Shown here: in pieces, positions 36,802 through 46,355 of the stretch
Layout: each line of letters opens with the position of its first letter
Numbering within the stretch: position 1 is the first letter of the stretch
From: Thermosynechococcaceae cyanobacterium MS004
Lineage (GTDB): Bacteria; Cyanobacteriota; Cyanobacteriia; Thermosynechococcales; Thermosynechococcaceae
NCBI GenBank assembly: GCA_022402525.1
Contig: JAKRSB010000085.1
Span: 62,001 to 126,000 of the forward strand
Reading direction: 5' to 3'
DNA: 64,000 bases
Translations under genes and position numbers: made by a program
The notes under the pieces: model-generated
Told to the model about the DNA's origin: nothing
What the model saw: the letters and a program-made list of their open reading frames with translations, nothing else
Databases searched by the model: none

Positions 36802-38007
36802 ATGTCTTTAAAACCCCTTTATCTATCCATCACCATTGCGATCGCCAGTGCCGCCTCAGTGCAGGCTCCTGGATTTCTGCTCACCTCCCAGCGAGCTTCA
36901 GCTGCCCCCATCCCAAGAACCACCCAGCAAAAAGCGATCGCCGCCACCACTGACCCTCAGACGGGATATCCCCTGATCACCGGAGAACGGTGGGACAAAA
37001 GCAGCGTCTGGTTTAAGCCGGTCTGGGTCAATAGCCCTGAGGGCAAATACCTTGCCGTTTTAGATAAGCAAAAGCAAGGCTCTCTCCGGCTCCCCTCCAT
37101 TAGCCTAGTGAGCAATCTGGGCATGTACAGCAACTGGAGTCGTAATGGCATTCGGGTCTATGCCAATACCCAGTCTCAAGTTTGCTTTTGGGCCCTCTGC
37201 AGCACCAGCTACCCTCGCCTTCAGGTGGACGCCATTGAAGTCAAAATCGATGACCAGGTGTTTAAGCCTCAGCGAGAGGGCGATCGCTTCTTGGTCGATG
37301 CCGAACTAGCCCAGGCGCTCCAAACGGCAACCCCTGGAAAGGCGATCGTGCGGATGTACCTCAAGCCAGGCGTGACCAGCACCCAGCCCATCAACGATGA
37401 AACCGTAAAAGCCTGGGCAACCATTTATCAAGAACCCACTTATCAAGAACCCACTCCCCCTTCAGGCATGTCGGCCCTTCCCATCGGCGGCGCAGCGCTG
37501 CCCAATGCTCGCGTCGTTGCGGTGCAGCCTTTCCCAAAGTTGCCCAGTGATTCATCAGCGCCTAGGTGGGTGAATGACCCCCAGACCGGGCTACCCTTGG
37601 TGAACGGAACCACTTGGCGCACCCGTCAAAATATCCCTTGGTCTCGGCTGGCGCTGGTGCGGGATGAGTTTGATGGAGAGTATCGCGCGGTCTTTTCAAG
37701 GGATGGTGCATTTGCGGGAAGCTGGTCGCGCAATTTTGTAGATGTTTTTGTTTCCACCAGAGTCCTGACGGTACAGTCCGTTTCTAGCGTGCCTGGCCTG
37801 ATGATTTCGGTGGGGGGCCAAACCCTAAATCTGCCCGGCGAATTTAATCGCTTTCCCATTGATGATCAGGCCGCTCGGTTTTTATATAACGCCAGCAAGA
37901 ACCCACTAGCCAAGCCCACAGTCAGCTACTTTGTGAGCAAGAACCGTAAGGCGACCTACGATGTTGACCCCACAACGGTCAAGCTCTGGGGCATTATTTA
38001 CCAGTAG
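36802..38007 (+). CDS. exported protein with internal duplication, unknown function
   Basis: 401 aa from the ATG at 36802; a signal peptide (MSLKPLYLSITIAIASAASVQ...) ends near residue 35. Two homologous halves: DPQTGYPLITGERW ... GMYSNWSRNGIRVYANT and DPQTGLPLVNGTTW ... FAGSWSRNFVDVFVSTR, each followed by a beta-rich block ending VKAWATIYQ or VKLWGIIYQ. A YQEPTYQEPT duplication joins them. Likely periplasmic. No named family recognised. The duplication implies a symmetrical binding or structural unit. Confidence 0.7.
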   Translation: MSLKPLYLSITIAIASAASVQAPGFLLTSQRASAAPIPRTTQQKAIAATTDPQTGYPLITGERWDKSSVWFKPVWVNSPEGKYLAVLDKQKQGSLRLPSISLVSNLGMYSNWSRNGIRVYANTQSQVCFWALCSTSYPRLQVDAIEVKIDDQVFKPQREGDRFLVDAELAQALQTATPGKAIVRMYLKPGVTSTQPINDETVKAWATIYQEPTYQEPTPPSGMSALPIGGAALPNARVVAVQPFPKLPSDSSAPRWVNDPQTGLPLVNGTTWRTRQNIPWSRLALVRDEFDGEYRAVFSRDGAFAGSWSRNFVDVFVSTRVLTVQSVSSVPGLMISVGGQTLNLPGEFNRFPIDDQAARFLYNASKNPLAKPTVSYFVSKNRKATYDVDPTTVKLWGIIYQ

Positions 38008-38063
38008 CATTCAAACCAAGGGCCGTCAGCTTAGCAAGTCGGATTAGTAAGCAAGGCAGATTG

Positions 38064-38218
38064 ACGTGAGTTCGACAAAAAACAATCGCCCCTCATCCTC
38101 TCAGTCTCCTTCCCCCTGGAGAGAAGGAGGAGCCATGAAAAATCAAGCTTCTTAAGCCCCTCTCCTTCGGGAGAGGGGTTTGGGGTGAGGGGCTTCAAGC
38201 GCCTCATTGAACTCACGT
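38064..38218 (-). mobile_element. MITE-like element, copy 5
   Basis: 155 bp with terminal repeats ACGTGAGTTCGA and T(T)GAACTCACGT, flanked by CAGATTG / CAGATTA (38057-38063; 38219-38225). Removing it and one flanking copy rebuilds a continuous array of GGATTAGTAAGCAAG-type units, so the insertion was inside a tandem array. It lies between convergent genes. Confidence 0.85.
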
Positions 38219-38239
38219 CAGATTAGTCAGCAAAACCGA

Positions 38240-38905
38240 TTAGCAAGACTGGGTATGGAGGAGTCCCAGGAGCTGCTGAGCTTCTTCCTGGAAAAAATGT
38301 CCCGTGGATTTGCAGGGAATAGACAGTAAGATTCGGTCAAACCCCTGAAGCGAACTACAGGGAACAGAAAGGGTCAGGGCGAGCGGCTCGGCACACACCG
38401 TTAGCAAAAACGGGCCGCTCTGGTAGTGGCGGGCTTCTTCAGGCTGAGAGGCTTTTGTGGAGAGCACTGGGCTAAAGCAGTAGTGCTCCAAGATATATTC
38501 TGCGTGGGCAAAGGTAATGTATAGCCCACTGGTCTTGACGTGAGGGGGAGGCTGACGCGATCGCGATGCATCAGCGTGGGGCGGAGGTGAGGAAGAGCTG
38601 CGGTGCTTTGTCGCCTCTGGTGGTTTACCTTTGGGTGGCTTCTGTCCAGAGGGCTGCGGTTTAGCCTTAGAGGACGACGTTGTGTGGGTCGCAGCTTCAG
38701 CGCGGGTGTACCACTGCTTCAGGTGCTCATAAGCCTGATTAAACTGCTTCAGCTTGCCCTCGGCTTTTTCTCGCAACCGGACATTCTGACCAAACCGATC
38801 TGGATGCCAGACCATCACCAAGTCTCGATAGGCTTGCTTCATTTCATCCAGGGTCGCAGTTTGATCAAGCTCTAGAAGCTGGAAGTGTGTCTCAAAGGTG
38901 TGCAT
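38240..38905 (-). CDS. DnaJ (J-domain) protein
   Basis: 221 aa. N-terminal J domain (residues ~5-65) with HPD at 34-36 (WHPDRFG), a Ser/Pro/Lys-rich linker (about 75-125), and a C-terminal domain of unknown type with no zinc fingers. A class C J-protein that would stimulate a DnaK ATPase; its client is unknown. Confidence 0.85.
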   Translation of the reverse strand: MHTFETHFQLLELDQTATLDEMKQAYRDLVMVWHPDRFGQNVRLREKAEGKLKQFNQAYEHLKQWYTRAEAATHTTSSSKAKPQPSGQKPPKGKPPEATKHRSSSSPPPHADASRSRQPPPHVKTSGLYITFAHAEYILEHYCFSPVLSTKASQPEEARHYQSGPFLLTVCAEPLALTLSVPCSSLQGFDRILLSIPCKSTGHFFQEEAQQLLGLLHTQSC

Positions 38906-38926
38906 TGTCTACCCCAGATGCGTTGC

Positions 38927-38986
38927 CCCCAGAAGCGCTGACCCCAAAAGCCTTTACCCCAGAAGCCTTTATTCCAGAAGCCTTTA
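38927..38986. repeat. four 15-bp tandem units upstream of the DnaJ gene
   Basis: CCCCAGAAGCCTTTA-type units at 38927-38941, 38942-38956, 38957-38971 and 38972-38986. The remaining 300 bp to the next gene show nothing else except a GCGATCGCC/GGGCGATCG inverted repeat at about 39195-39225. Confidence 0.9.
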
Positions 38987-39281
38987 CCCCAGACTTGATC
39001 TCAGAAGCGTTGACCGATTCCTAAGGCTGTAGCTCTTCTCCATATCCTAGTGAGACGCGATTCTAAATAGCAATGAGATTGTTGTAAGTTCTTTGTACTT
39101 TTCCCTAAGAATTGGCAATAATCATGTTTTTTCATGAACTTTCGCATTTCGAGCTGCCTTTCGAGACGTTCAAGTGTCCCGATGCGTGAGCTTTTGCGAT
39201 CGCCTTTTCATGAAGGGCGATCGTAATTCAAAAGTCTCAGTCCAGTCGAGAGTCATGAACAAAAACCAATAGCAAAAACCA

Positions 39282-41084
39282 TTAGCGAGGATTTAGCCCG
39301 TAGAGCAACACAATGAGCGGTGGTGTGATGATGGCCATCAGTAAGGTCAGGGGGCCACCCACCCGCAAAAAATCGGTAAATTTATAGCCCCCTGGTCCAT
39401 ACACCATCGTGTTAGTTTGATAGCCAATAGGAGTCATAAAACTATTAGAGGCAGCAAAAGTTACCGCAAACATAAACGCATAGACATTTAAATTTAAGCT
39501 CTTTGCTGTTTCAGCTGCGATCGGCAGCATCAGTACCACTGACGCATTGTTTGACAAAATCTCCGTCAGCAGCATTGTGATCACTAAAAAGAAAGCCAAA
39601 ATCCAGAAGCCAGACAGACCAAGATTTCTTCCAAAGCCGACGAGGGTATCTGCAAGCCACTCCGTCGCGCCAGATTTACGCATCGCAGCTTCTAAGGGAA
39701 ATAGACCCGCAAGCAAAAAGATAATGTCCCATCGCACTGACTCGTAAAGTTCCCCTGGCTTTAAGCAGCCTGTGATGACCATCAGCATTGCGCCGATGAG
39801 TCCACTCACTAGAATTGGCAGTAGGTCAAAGGCTGCTGTAAGCACAACGCCTAAAACGATGCCCACCGCGAGCCAGGATCTGTCACGTCGGAGGGTTTCC
39901 ACGTCGCGCTGCTCAAGAACCAGAAGTTCCTGACTGGTCTGAAGGCCTAAAAAACTTTCCTTAGGAGCCTGAACCAGTAGCAAATCCCCAAACCGAAGCG
40001 GAACTTGACCAAACCGTTCGCGGACTAGGTCTTGTCCACGGCGAATTGCTAGAACGGTTGCATTATATCGCTGCCGGAATCTCAGATCCTTAAGGCTTGA
40101 GCCAATGAGGTTCGAGTTGGCCAGAATTAAAAGCTCAGCAACATTTTCCTCAGTCGAGAGCATGTCTTGCTCTGCATTTCCAAATTGCACATCAGGCAAA
40201 ATCTCGATACCCCGCTGATCTCGAATCTTCAAAACATCTTCGCGACCACCACGTACAAGTAAAATATCCCCAGCGGAGAGGACTTTATCGGCAAGGGGCT
40301 GTGGAAAATGCTCTCCCCCTCGAATAATTTCTAAAATGTCAATGTCAAATTTGCGCTGAATTTGACTGGAGCGCAGGGTCTGACCCACCAGACTAGAACC
40401 GGGCGTAATGACAACTTCGCTCACATAATCCCGAATACTGTAGGCATCTCCTACAAAGGCACTCTCTGGCGGCTTGCGATCAGGCAGTAGAATCGGAGCA
40501 ATAAAAACGAGGTACAGCATTCCAATGCCAAAGGTGATCAGGCCCAGGGCGGTAAATTGAAACAAACTAAACTGGCCATAGCCTAATTTCTCAGAGAGTC
40601 CGCTGGCCAAAATATTGGTAGAGGTGCCAATTAGGGTAATCATGCCGCCAAGAACCGTCGCAAAGGACAGCGGCATGAGGAGCTTGGAAGGCGAGATATT
40701 GCGCTTTCGGCACCAGTCTTCAATGATGGGCAAAAAGACTGCAACGACGGCAGTATTGTTAATAAGCGCGGTAATGGGCCCCACAATGATGCCCATCGCC
40801 AATATTTGCTGGCGCGCGCTCCTTCCGCCCCACTTTTGAAGCCATTCACTCACGACCTGAATGACTCCTGTTCTGGCAATGCCTGCACTCAAGATAAACA
40901 TGGCCATGACGGTAATGGTGGCCGGGTTTCCAAAGCCAGAGATACCTTCCTCTGGGGTCACGAGGCCCAAGGCCATCAGCAATATCGCGATACACAGGGC
41001 GGTGACATCAACAGGGAGCCACTCTGCCACAAACATGACCAGTGCTAACACAACAACCCCAAGGGTTAAGGCAATGGGAGACAT
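39282..41084 (-). CDS. SLC13 family permease with two TrkA-C domains
   Basis: 600 aa from the ATG at 41084. Membrane halves (about 1-200 and 390-600) belong to the SLC13/ArsB-type ion transporter family (for example LLTEILSNNASVVLMLPIA near the C-terminal half). Between them are two cytoplasmic TrkA-C-like domains (RDYVSEVVITPGSSLVGQTL; AELLILANSNLIGSSLKDL). Relatives take up sulfate, phosphate, dicarboxylates or similar anions with Na+; the substrate here is unknown. No sulfate-assimilation genes are adjacent. Confidence 0.88.
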   Translation of the reverse strand: MSPIALTLGVVVLALVMFVAEWLPVDVTALCIAILLMALGLVTPEEGISGFGNPATITVMAMFILSAGIARTGVIQVVSEWLQKWGGRSARQQILAMGIIVGPITALINNTAVVAVFLPIIEDWCRKRNISPSKLLMPLSFATVLGGMITLIGTSTNILASGLSEKLGYGQFSLFQFTALGLITFGIGMLYLVFIAPILLPDRKPPESAFVGDAYSIRDYVSEVVITPGSSLVGQTLRSSQIQRKFDIDILEIIRGGEHFPQPLADKVLSAGDILLVRGGREDVLKIRDQRGIEILPDVQFGNAEQDMLSTEENVAELLILANSNLIGSSLKDLRFRQRYNATVLAIRRGQDLVRERFGQVPLRFGDLLLVQAPKESFLGLQTSQELLVLEQRDVETLRRDRSWLAVGIVLGVVLTAAFDLLPILVSGLIGAMLMVITGCLKPGELYESVRWDIIFLLAGLFPLEAAMRKSGATEWLADTLVGFGRNLGLSGFWILAFFLVITMLLTEILSNNASVVLMLPIAAETAKSLNLNVYAFMFAVTFAASNSFMTPIGYQTNTMVYGPGGYKFTDFLRVGGPLTLLMAIITPPLIVLLYGLNPR

Positions 41085-41246
41085 AAGGACAAGGATAGGG
41101 TGCTCAGCGCTATACAGCCTTGAGTAACAACCCAAGGTGGATTAGTTCTTAATTGTATTCCCCTTCAGATAAATTTCACGCTGTTTCTGATTGAACTTCA
41201 TCTAAGGTTTGAGGGTAAGCAACTGTATCGGCTGAACAAGCACAGG

Positions 41247-42530
41247 CTAGCTAGAGGGATAGGGGCGTCGAGGATGTCCTACATAAAGCTGTCGAGGTCG
41301 GCCTATGCCGTGGTTATCCTGGGTTAGTTCCAGCCAGTGACTGACCCAGCCTACGGTGCGCGCCAAGGCAAACACGGCGGTAAACATATTGGTGGGGAAG
41401 CCCATAGCCCTGAGCAAAATGCCAGAGTAAAAGTCCACGTTAGGGTAGAGCTTGCGCTCTACAAAATATTCGTCTTTAAGGGCAATTTGCTCTAGCTGAA
41501 TGGCAATATCCAGCAGCGGGTCGTCAATGCCCAGATGCTCTAGGACGTCTTTGGCTGCTTTTTGAATGACCCGTGCCCGTGGATCTACGTTTTTATAGAC
41601 CCGATGCCCAAACCCCATCAGCCGGAAGGGGTCTTCTTTGTCCTTTGCTCTGGCGATCGCCTTCGGAATATTTTCCACCGTGCCAATTTCCGTCAGCATC
41701 CGAATGACGGCCTCATTGGCTCCACCGTGGGCAGGGCCCCAGAGGCTCGCAATGCCGGAGGCGATACAGGCAATGGGGTTAGCCCCAGAGGATGCCGCCA
41801 GCCGCACGGTCGAGGTGGATGCATTTTGCTCGTGATCGGCATGGAGCAGAAAGATAAGGTCTATGGCCTTTGCCAGCACCGGATCAACCACATAGTCTGC
41901 GCTGGGCAACCCAAACAACATCTGTAAAAAATTAGCCGCATAGCTATGGTCATTGCGCGGATAGCGAATGGGGCGTCCCACACTATAGGCATAGCTCGCC
42001 GCTGCGATCGTGGGCATTTTTGCGATCAGCCGGACTGCCGCTTCTTCTCGACGCACCCGATCCATCTGGTCAATATCATCGTTGTAAAAGGCAGAGAGCG
42101 CTCCCACAACGCCCACCATAATGGCCATCGGGTGGGCATCTCGTCGAAACCCCTGATAAAACTTGAGAATTTGCTCATGAAGCAGGGTATGATGCCGGAC
42201 ATCGTTTTCAAATTTTTGGGCTTCTGCTGAGGTGGGCAGTTCCCCAAACATCAGCAGATAGGACACTTCTAAAAAGTTGCTGTGCTCGGCCAGTTCTTCA
42301 ATGGGGTAGCCACGATAGAGCAGAATGCCTTGCTCGCCGTCAATAAAGGTAATGGCACTGCGGCAGGATGCCGTCGAGCGGAACCCTGGATCAAACGCTA
42401 ATAAATCATGGTCTGCATACAGCCTTTGGATATTGATGGCGGAAGGCCCAAGGGTTCCGTCTAGAATGGGGAGCTGCTTGTCTCCAGATGAATCCGAGAC
42501 GGTTACTTGGTATGGTCTGCGATCGCCCAT
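41247..42530 (-). CDS. gltA: citrate synthase
   Basis: 427 aa. Conserved blocks [23 protein letters not shown] (catalytic His), [12 protein letters not shown] (second His) and NVDFYSGI (catalytic Asp). It catalyses oxaloacetate plus acetyl-CoA to citrate, feeding 2-oxoglutarate for nitrogen assimilation. Length fits the bacterial type II-like short form. The only TCA gene here. Confidence 0.96.
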   Translation of the reverse strand: MGDRRPYQVTVSDSSGDKQLPILDGTLGPSAINIQRLYADHDLLAFDPGFRSTASCRSAITFIDGEQGILLYRGYPIEELAEHSNFLEVSYLLMFGELPTSAEAQKFENDVRHHTLLHEQILKFYQGFRRDAHPMAIMVGVVGALSAFYNDDIDQMDRVRREEAAVRLIAKMPTIAAASYAYSVGRPIRYPRNDHSYAANFLQMLFGLPSADYVVDPVLAKAIDLIFLLHADHEQNASTSTVRLAASSGANPIACIASGIASLWGPAHGGANEAVIRMLTEIGTVENIPKAIARAKDKEDPFRLMGFGHRVYKNVDPRARVIQKAAKDVLEHLGIDDPLLDIAIQLEQIALKDEYFVERKLYPNVDFYSGILLRAMGFPTNMFTAVFALARTVGWVSHWLELTQDNHGIGRPRQLYVGHPRRPYPSS

Positions 42531-42664
42531 GAAACCCTTGTCCTAAAGTGATGGATGCCTACCCTGTTACCCATTTTAGAGTATTGGCGCTCCGCAGTTT
42601 AGGCAGCTAGGTTCTTGCCCCATGCCGTTCGTGATTCATCTGCACTCCTAACCTGCGCTCTTTA

Positions 42665-43279
42665 TCACCAAGCAATGTAAGGCAGTCGGCCTGCGGTCTC
42701 GCGGATGGCGCTTGCCCGCGCGCGTAGCTGCCCGCAAGCATCCCAGGTGCCAGACAGCAGCATTTGGCGTGGCCCATCTCCAAGGGTGATCGGTGTGGTG
42801 AAATTCCCATAGCGAACCTGAAGCGCTTCGAGATCAACCGTGAGGACGGTCTGCGGATCGCTCAGGAGCTGCTGCTGAATTTGCGCCACCTCAGCGGGCG
42901 TAGCCGTAACGCAGGGCAAACCCATAGCTAAGCAGTTTCCTAGAAAAATTTCGGCAAAGCTTTCCCCCACGATCGCCTGAATGCCCCAGCGCGCGATCGC
43001 CTGGGGCGCATGTTCCCGTGAGGAGCCACAGCCAAAGTTATTATTCACCGCCAGCACCGTTGCCCCTTGGTATTGGGGTTGGTCAAAGGGGTGTTGCCCC
43101 TGAGCGCGATCGTCTACAAACACCTGTTCGCCTAGCCCATCAAAGGTAATGGCCTTCAGAAACCGCGCCGGAATAATGCGGTCTGTATCAATATCGTTAC
43201 CGACTAGGGGGATTCCCCTGCCCGTCAGCTTCTTGATCTCACTACTCTGAATCTCACTGCTCTGAATCTCACTACCCAT
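42665..43279 (-). CDS. leuD: 3-isopropylmalate dehydratase small subunit
   Basis: Small swivel-domain subunit that pairs with LeuC in leucine biosynthesis. 204 aa from the ATG at 43279. The domain starts at [24 protein letters not shown]; the [14 protein letters not shown] substrate loop is intact. The first 15 residues are a repeated SEIQS peptide made by a 15-bp tandem duplication, an extension absent from typical LeuD. LeuC is not in the window. Confidence 0.93.
   Translation of the reverse strand: MGSEIQSSEIQSSEIKKLTGRGIPLVGNDIDTDRIIPARFLKAITFDGLGEQVFVDDRAQGQHPFDQPQYQGATVLAVNNNFGCGSSREHAPQAIARWGIQAIVGESFAEIFLGNCLAMGLPCVTATPAEVAQIQQQLLSDPQTVLTVDLEALQVRYGNFTTPITLGDGPRQMLLSGTWDACGQLRARASAIRETAGRLPYIAW
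43233..43275. repeat. 15-bp tandem repeat in the leuD 5' end
   Basis: TCTGAATCTCACTGC (43246-43260), TCTGAATCTCACTAC (43261-43275) and a degenerate third unit (43233-43245) encode (SEIQS)n in frame. Confidence 0.9.
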
Positions 43280-43381
43280 GACTGCACCGCTCACTTTGAC
43301 TGACCTCAAAATTAAATAATCTGGTTATGAATAACCTGCTCATAAATAACCTGCCCAATCTAGTCCAGGCTGAATGTCCGG

Positions 43382-44557
43382 CTAGTTCATCATCGTTGGC
43401 GTCTTAGACCACTGAGAATAATGGGTATAAAACCGCTCCAGATGGTCAATATTCCCGCTCAAAGAATATTTCTCCAAGACACGCTGCCGTGCTTTTCTTC
43501 CCAGCAGCTCAGAAAATTCAGGCTGATCCACAAACATCGGCAACAGCGTCAGCAGCTCGCCCTGAACTCGCTGCGGATTTAGCACAATGCCAGCACCACC
43601 ACTCAGCACCTCCCCATCTGCGCCCACATCTGTTGCTAAGCAGGCCACCCCGCAGCCCATTGCCTCCAGAAGCGACAACGACAGCCCCTCGACAAAGGAG
43701 GGTAGCACAAACACATCCGCACCTCGGAGAATATCAATGCGGCGCTGCTCATCCAGAATATTGCCCAGCCATAGAATGTGGTGTTCTGGCCCGTAGGTCT
43801 GCATGAGCGAATTCAGCAGAGAGCCATTCCCCATCATCACCAGCTTACTGGTGCTGGGCATCGCCGCCTGCCGCCAAGCCTTCAGCAGCGACTCCACATT
43901 TTTTTCGATCGCCATTCGGCCCTGATATACAAAAATATGATCAGCATTCAGCTCCTGTCGAAACTGAGAGAGGCCTGGGGAATATTTATTGACATCCACC
44001 CCATTTGGAATGACCACTAGCCGCTCTAGGGGGACACCCAGGCGGTGCAGCAACTCTCGCTGGGCTTCTGAAAAAATAATGACTGCATCGTAGTTGGCTA
44101 AAAACGGCGCATACAGCTGATACATAAACTGCTGTGTACCCGATGAAATATTGCGGTGCTTATGGCTAAAGGGCGGATGAAAGGTAGCCACCAGCGGAAC
44201 GTTCAGCTCCTCACAGATTTCTGGCAGGACAAAATCTAGAGGCGACAGGGTGAGGGAAGCATGCACTAAATCTGGCTTGAGATCGCGCAGCGCATTGGCC
44301 AGCACCTTACTCGATTTCAGGCTAGGAATCGTATAGATTTGAGACTTATAGATAAACGGCAGCGGAACGTCCTGACACTCGATCAAAGAGCCATAGGATT
44401 CAGCCCGGTCATTTCCAGAAAACTCGATTTCTTCTTCCTGGGCAAAATGCAGAAAGCTGACCTGATAGCCGCGATCCAGCAGTGCGTTTGTAATTTCTCG
44501 GCTATAGGTAACGTTGCCGCACGGGGGTGATTTTTTGCCAATCCAAGCAATATGCAT
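43382..44557 (-). CDS. glycosyltransferase family 4
   Basis: 391 aa GT-B fold. N-terminal domain MHIAWIGKKSPPCGNVTYSREI; C-terminal nucleotide-sugar domain with VYQGRMAIEKNVESLL and the EX7E-type region FVLPSFVEGLSLSLLEAMGCG. Retaining glycosyltransferase acting probably in glycolipid or exopolysaccharide synthesis; acceptor unknown. It stands alone between leuD and an MFS gene. Confidence 0.88.
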   Translation of the reverse strand: MHIAWIGKKSPPCGNVTYSREITNALLDRGYQVSFLHFAQEEEIEFSGNDRAESYGSLIECQDVPLPFIYKSQIYTIPSLKSSKVLANALRDLKPDLVHASLTLSPLDFVLPEICEELNVPLVATFHPPFSHKHRNISSGTQQFMYQLYAPFLANYDAVIIFSEAQRELLHRLGVPLERLVVIPNGVDVNKYSPGLSQFRQELNADHIFVYQGRMAIEKNVESLLKAWRQAAMPSTSKLVMMGNGSLLNSLMQTYGPEHHILWLGNILDEQRRIDILRGADVFVLPSFVEGLSLSLLEAMGCGVACLATDVGADGEVLSGGAGIVLNPQRVQGELLTLLPMFVDQPEFSELLGRKARQRVLEKYSLSGNIDHLERFYTHYSQWSKTPTMMN

Positions 44558-44747
44558 TCAATTCTCAAGGATCACGCGAAAGAGAGTGAGGATGGGCTGC
44601 TGACGAGAGTCGGAGATGTGGGTCAGCGATTCAGTCTTCTGAACTGGAATTTTAGCTCTATATTAGCGGTTTAATGGAGCGGTGAAGTGAGCCGTTTTGT
44701 GAGGTGAGCCGTTTAAATAAACGGGTTAGATATAATCCGTGTAGACA

Positions 44748-46355
44748 TCAGTCTGACGGCTCAGACGCGCTACCGGAAATATACCAGGTTAAGAGCCCTC
44801 CTGAAACGACTAAAACAGCAAGACTCAAGAGCACCCACTTTAATCCCAAAAAGGTTTCCGCAACGCCCGCTAAGGCGAGGGGCAAGCTAAGCGCAATGTT
44901 GACGACGTTATTTTGCAGCCCAAACACCTTGCCACGCAGAGCTTCAGGAGTTTGCTCTTGGATGGTGGTTTGCATCGGCACTCCAATCAGCGCGGCACAG
45001 ACGCCGATCGTAGCCAGTAAGCTCAGGGTTGGCCAAAGATGGAGGGTGTTAAACCCTAAGCCCGAAAAAGCGGCTCCCATGCCCAAGGAGCCATACAGGC
45101 TGAGCTGACGGTAGGAAACCTGCTGGACAAATCGATTCAGAACCCCAATGCCCACCGCCATTCCCACGCCGCCAGCGGCTAGCAGTAGGCCAAACTGGGA
45201 GGGCTCAATGGCAGGCAAGACCTCAGCCATACGCACCACCAGGACGGCAAGCGCTGCAAAGATGGAAAACAAAATCACGAGCTGAATCAGCGCGCCTTTA
45301 ATGCGTCGATGGCTCCCAATAAAAGCCAGCCCTTCTTTGATGTCGCTCCAGACTTGGCTCAGGTTGCTGACCTGGGTGTGGGTGGTTTCGCCTGTCCTGA
45401 GGGCAAGCAATAGCACCCCGGCGATCGCATAGCTGCCACCGACGACCAGTTCCTGGCTAAAGGAATGCACCCACGGCACGTTTGCCAGCAGGGACTTGGC
45501 CAAATTCAGCAGCGGGTCGCCCGAAGCAAAGCCCACCACTACCGCCAGCATCATTGTGAAGGTGTAGAAGGAATTGGCGCTCAAAAGCTGCGATCGCGGC
45601 ACGATCAGGGGAATAGTGGCCTGCTCTGCGGGAGCAAAAAACTGCGTGAGCGTAGAAACCAAAAACGTCGTTACCAGCACCGCCCAAAAGCCAAGGGGCA
45701 CTTGGAGGAAATTTCCGTGGGCCGCCCACAATAGGCCGGGCAGCACAAACACCAAAACCCCTCTCAGGACGTTGGTAAAAATCATCGTCCATTTCTTTGG
45801 CCAGCGATCTACCAAAACCCCCGCAAAGGAGCCAAACAGCACCGCTGGAATGGTAAAAGCCACCATCACTGCAGATACCCACCCGCTGACGGTTTGGCCT
45901 TCTTCCTGAAAGCGAGTCGAAATGAGCGCAATCATCAGGACGAGATAAACTTTGTCCGCCAGCTGGGAAAAGACCTGCCCCGCCCACAAAAACAGAAAAT
46001 TGCGGTTTTTAAGAACCGTCCAAAAGCCGTCTCTAGCCGTCTCTTCCTGAGGTTCTTTTTCTAGATTTTTGAGGGAGAGATCCACTAAGTGTGCTGCGGA
46101 CTTTGCCTGGGGATCTGGGGATAGGTCTACCTGGGGCTCTGCGATCGCTTCTAGGGAAGGTTGCGCACTAGCAGGCGATGCTTGCCCATCGGGCAACCCA
46201 TTCGGCAAACCACTCGGCAGTCCATTCGGCAAGGGGCCAGACCCGTGCGCAAATTCGCTAGTGGCTGGAAGATTTGACCGATGGGTAGGCTTTGAGCCAG
46301 AAAAGCGAGGGGCTAAGCTTTCTCGATGAGACGAAGAATCGGGCGCACGGGTCAT
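44748..46355 (-). CDS. MFS transporter (paralogue 1)
   Basis: 535 aa with a long hydrophilic N-terminus (about 1-105, rich in Ser/Pro/Gly, with repeated GLPNG/PNGLPSGLP) before twelve membrane helices. The conserved A-motif is present as GVLVDRWPKKW. The block LQNNVVNIALSLPLALAG is nearly shared with the MFS at 51.0 kb, so these are paralogues. Its ATG overlaps the recO stop by 4 bases (ATGA), so they are translationally coupled. Substrate unknown. Confidence 0.87.
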   Translation of the reverse strand: MTRAPDSSSHRESLAPRFSGSKPTHRSNLPATSEFAHGSGPLPNGLPSGLPNGLPDGQASPASAQPSLEAIAEPQVDLSPDPQAKSAAHLVDLSLKNLEKEPQEETARDGFWTVLKNRNFLFLWAGQVFSQLADKVYLVLMIALISTRFQEEGQTVSGWVSAVMVAFTIPAVLFGSFAGVLVDRWPKKWTMIFTNVLRGVLVFVLPGLLWAAHGNFLQVPLGFWAVLVTTFLVSTLTQFFAPAEQATIPLIVPRSQLLSANSFYTFTMMLAVVVGFASGDPLLNLAKSLLANVPWVHSFSQELVVGGSYAIAGVLLLALRTGETTHTQVSNLSQVWSDIKEGLAFIGSHRRIKGALIQLVILFSIFAALAVLVVRMAEVLPAIEPSQFGLLLAAGGVGMAVGIGVLNRFVQQVSYRQLSLYGSLGMGAAFSGLGFNTLHLWPTLSLLATIGVCAALIGVPMQTTIQEQTPEALRGKVFGLQNNVVNIALSLPLALAGVAETFLGLKWVLLSLAVLVVSGGLLTWYISGSASEPSD

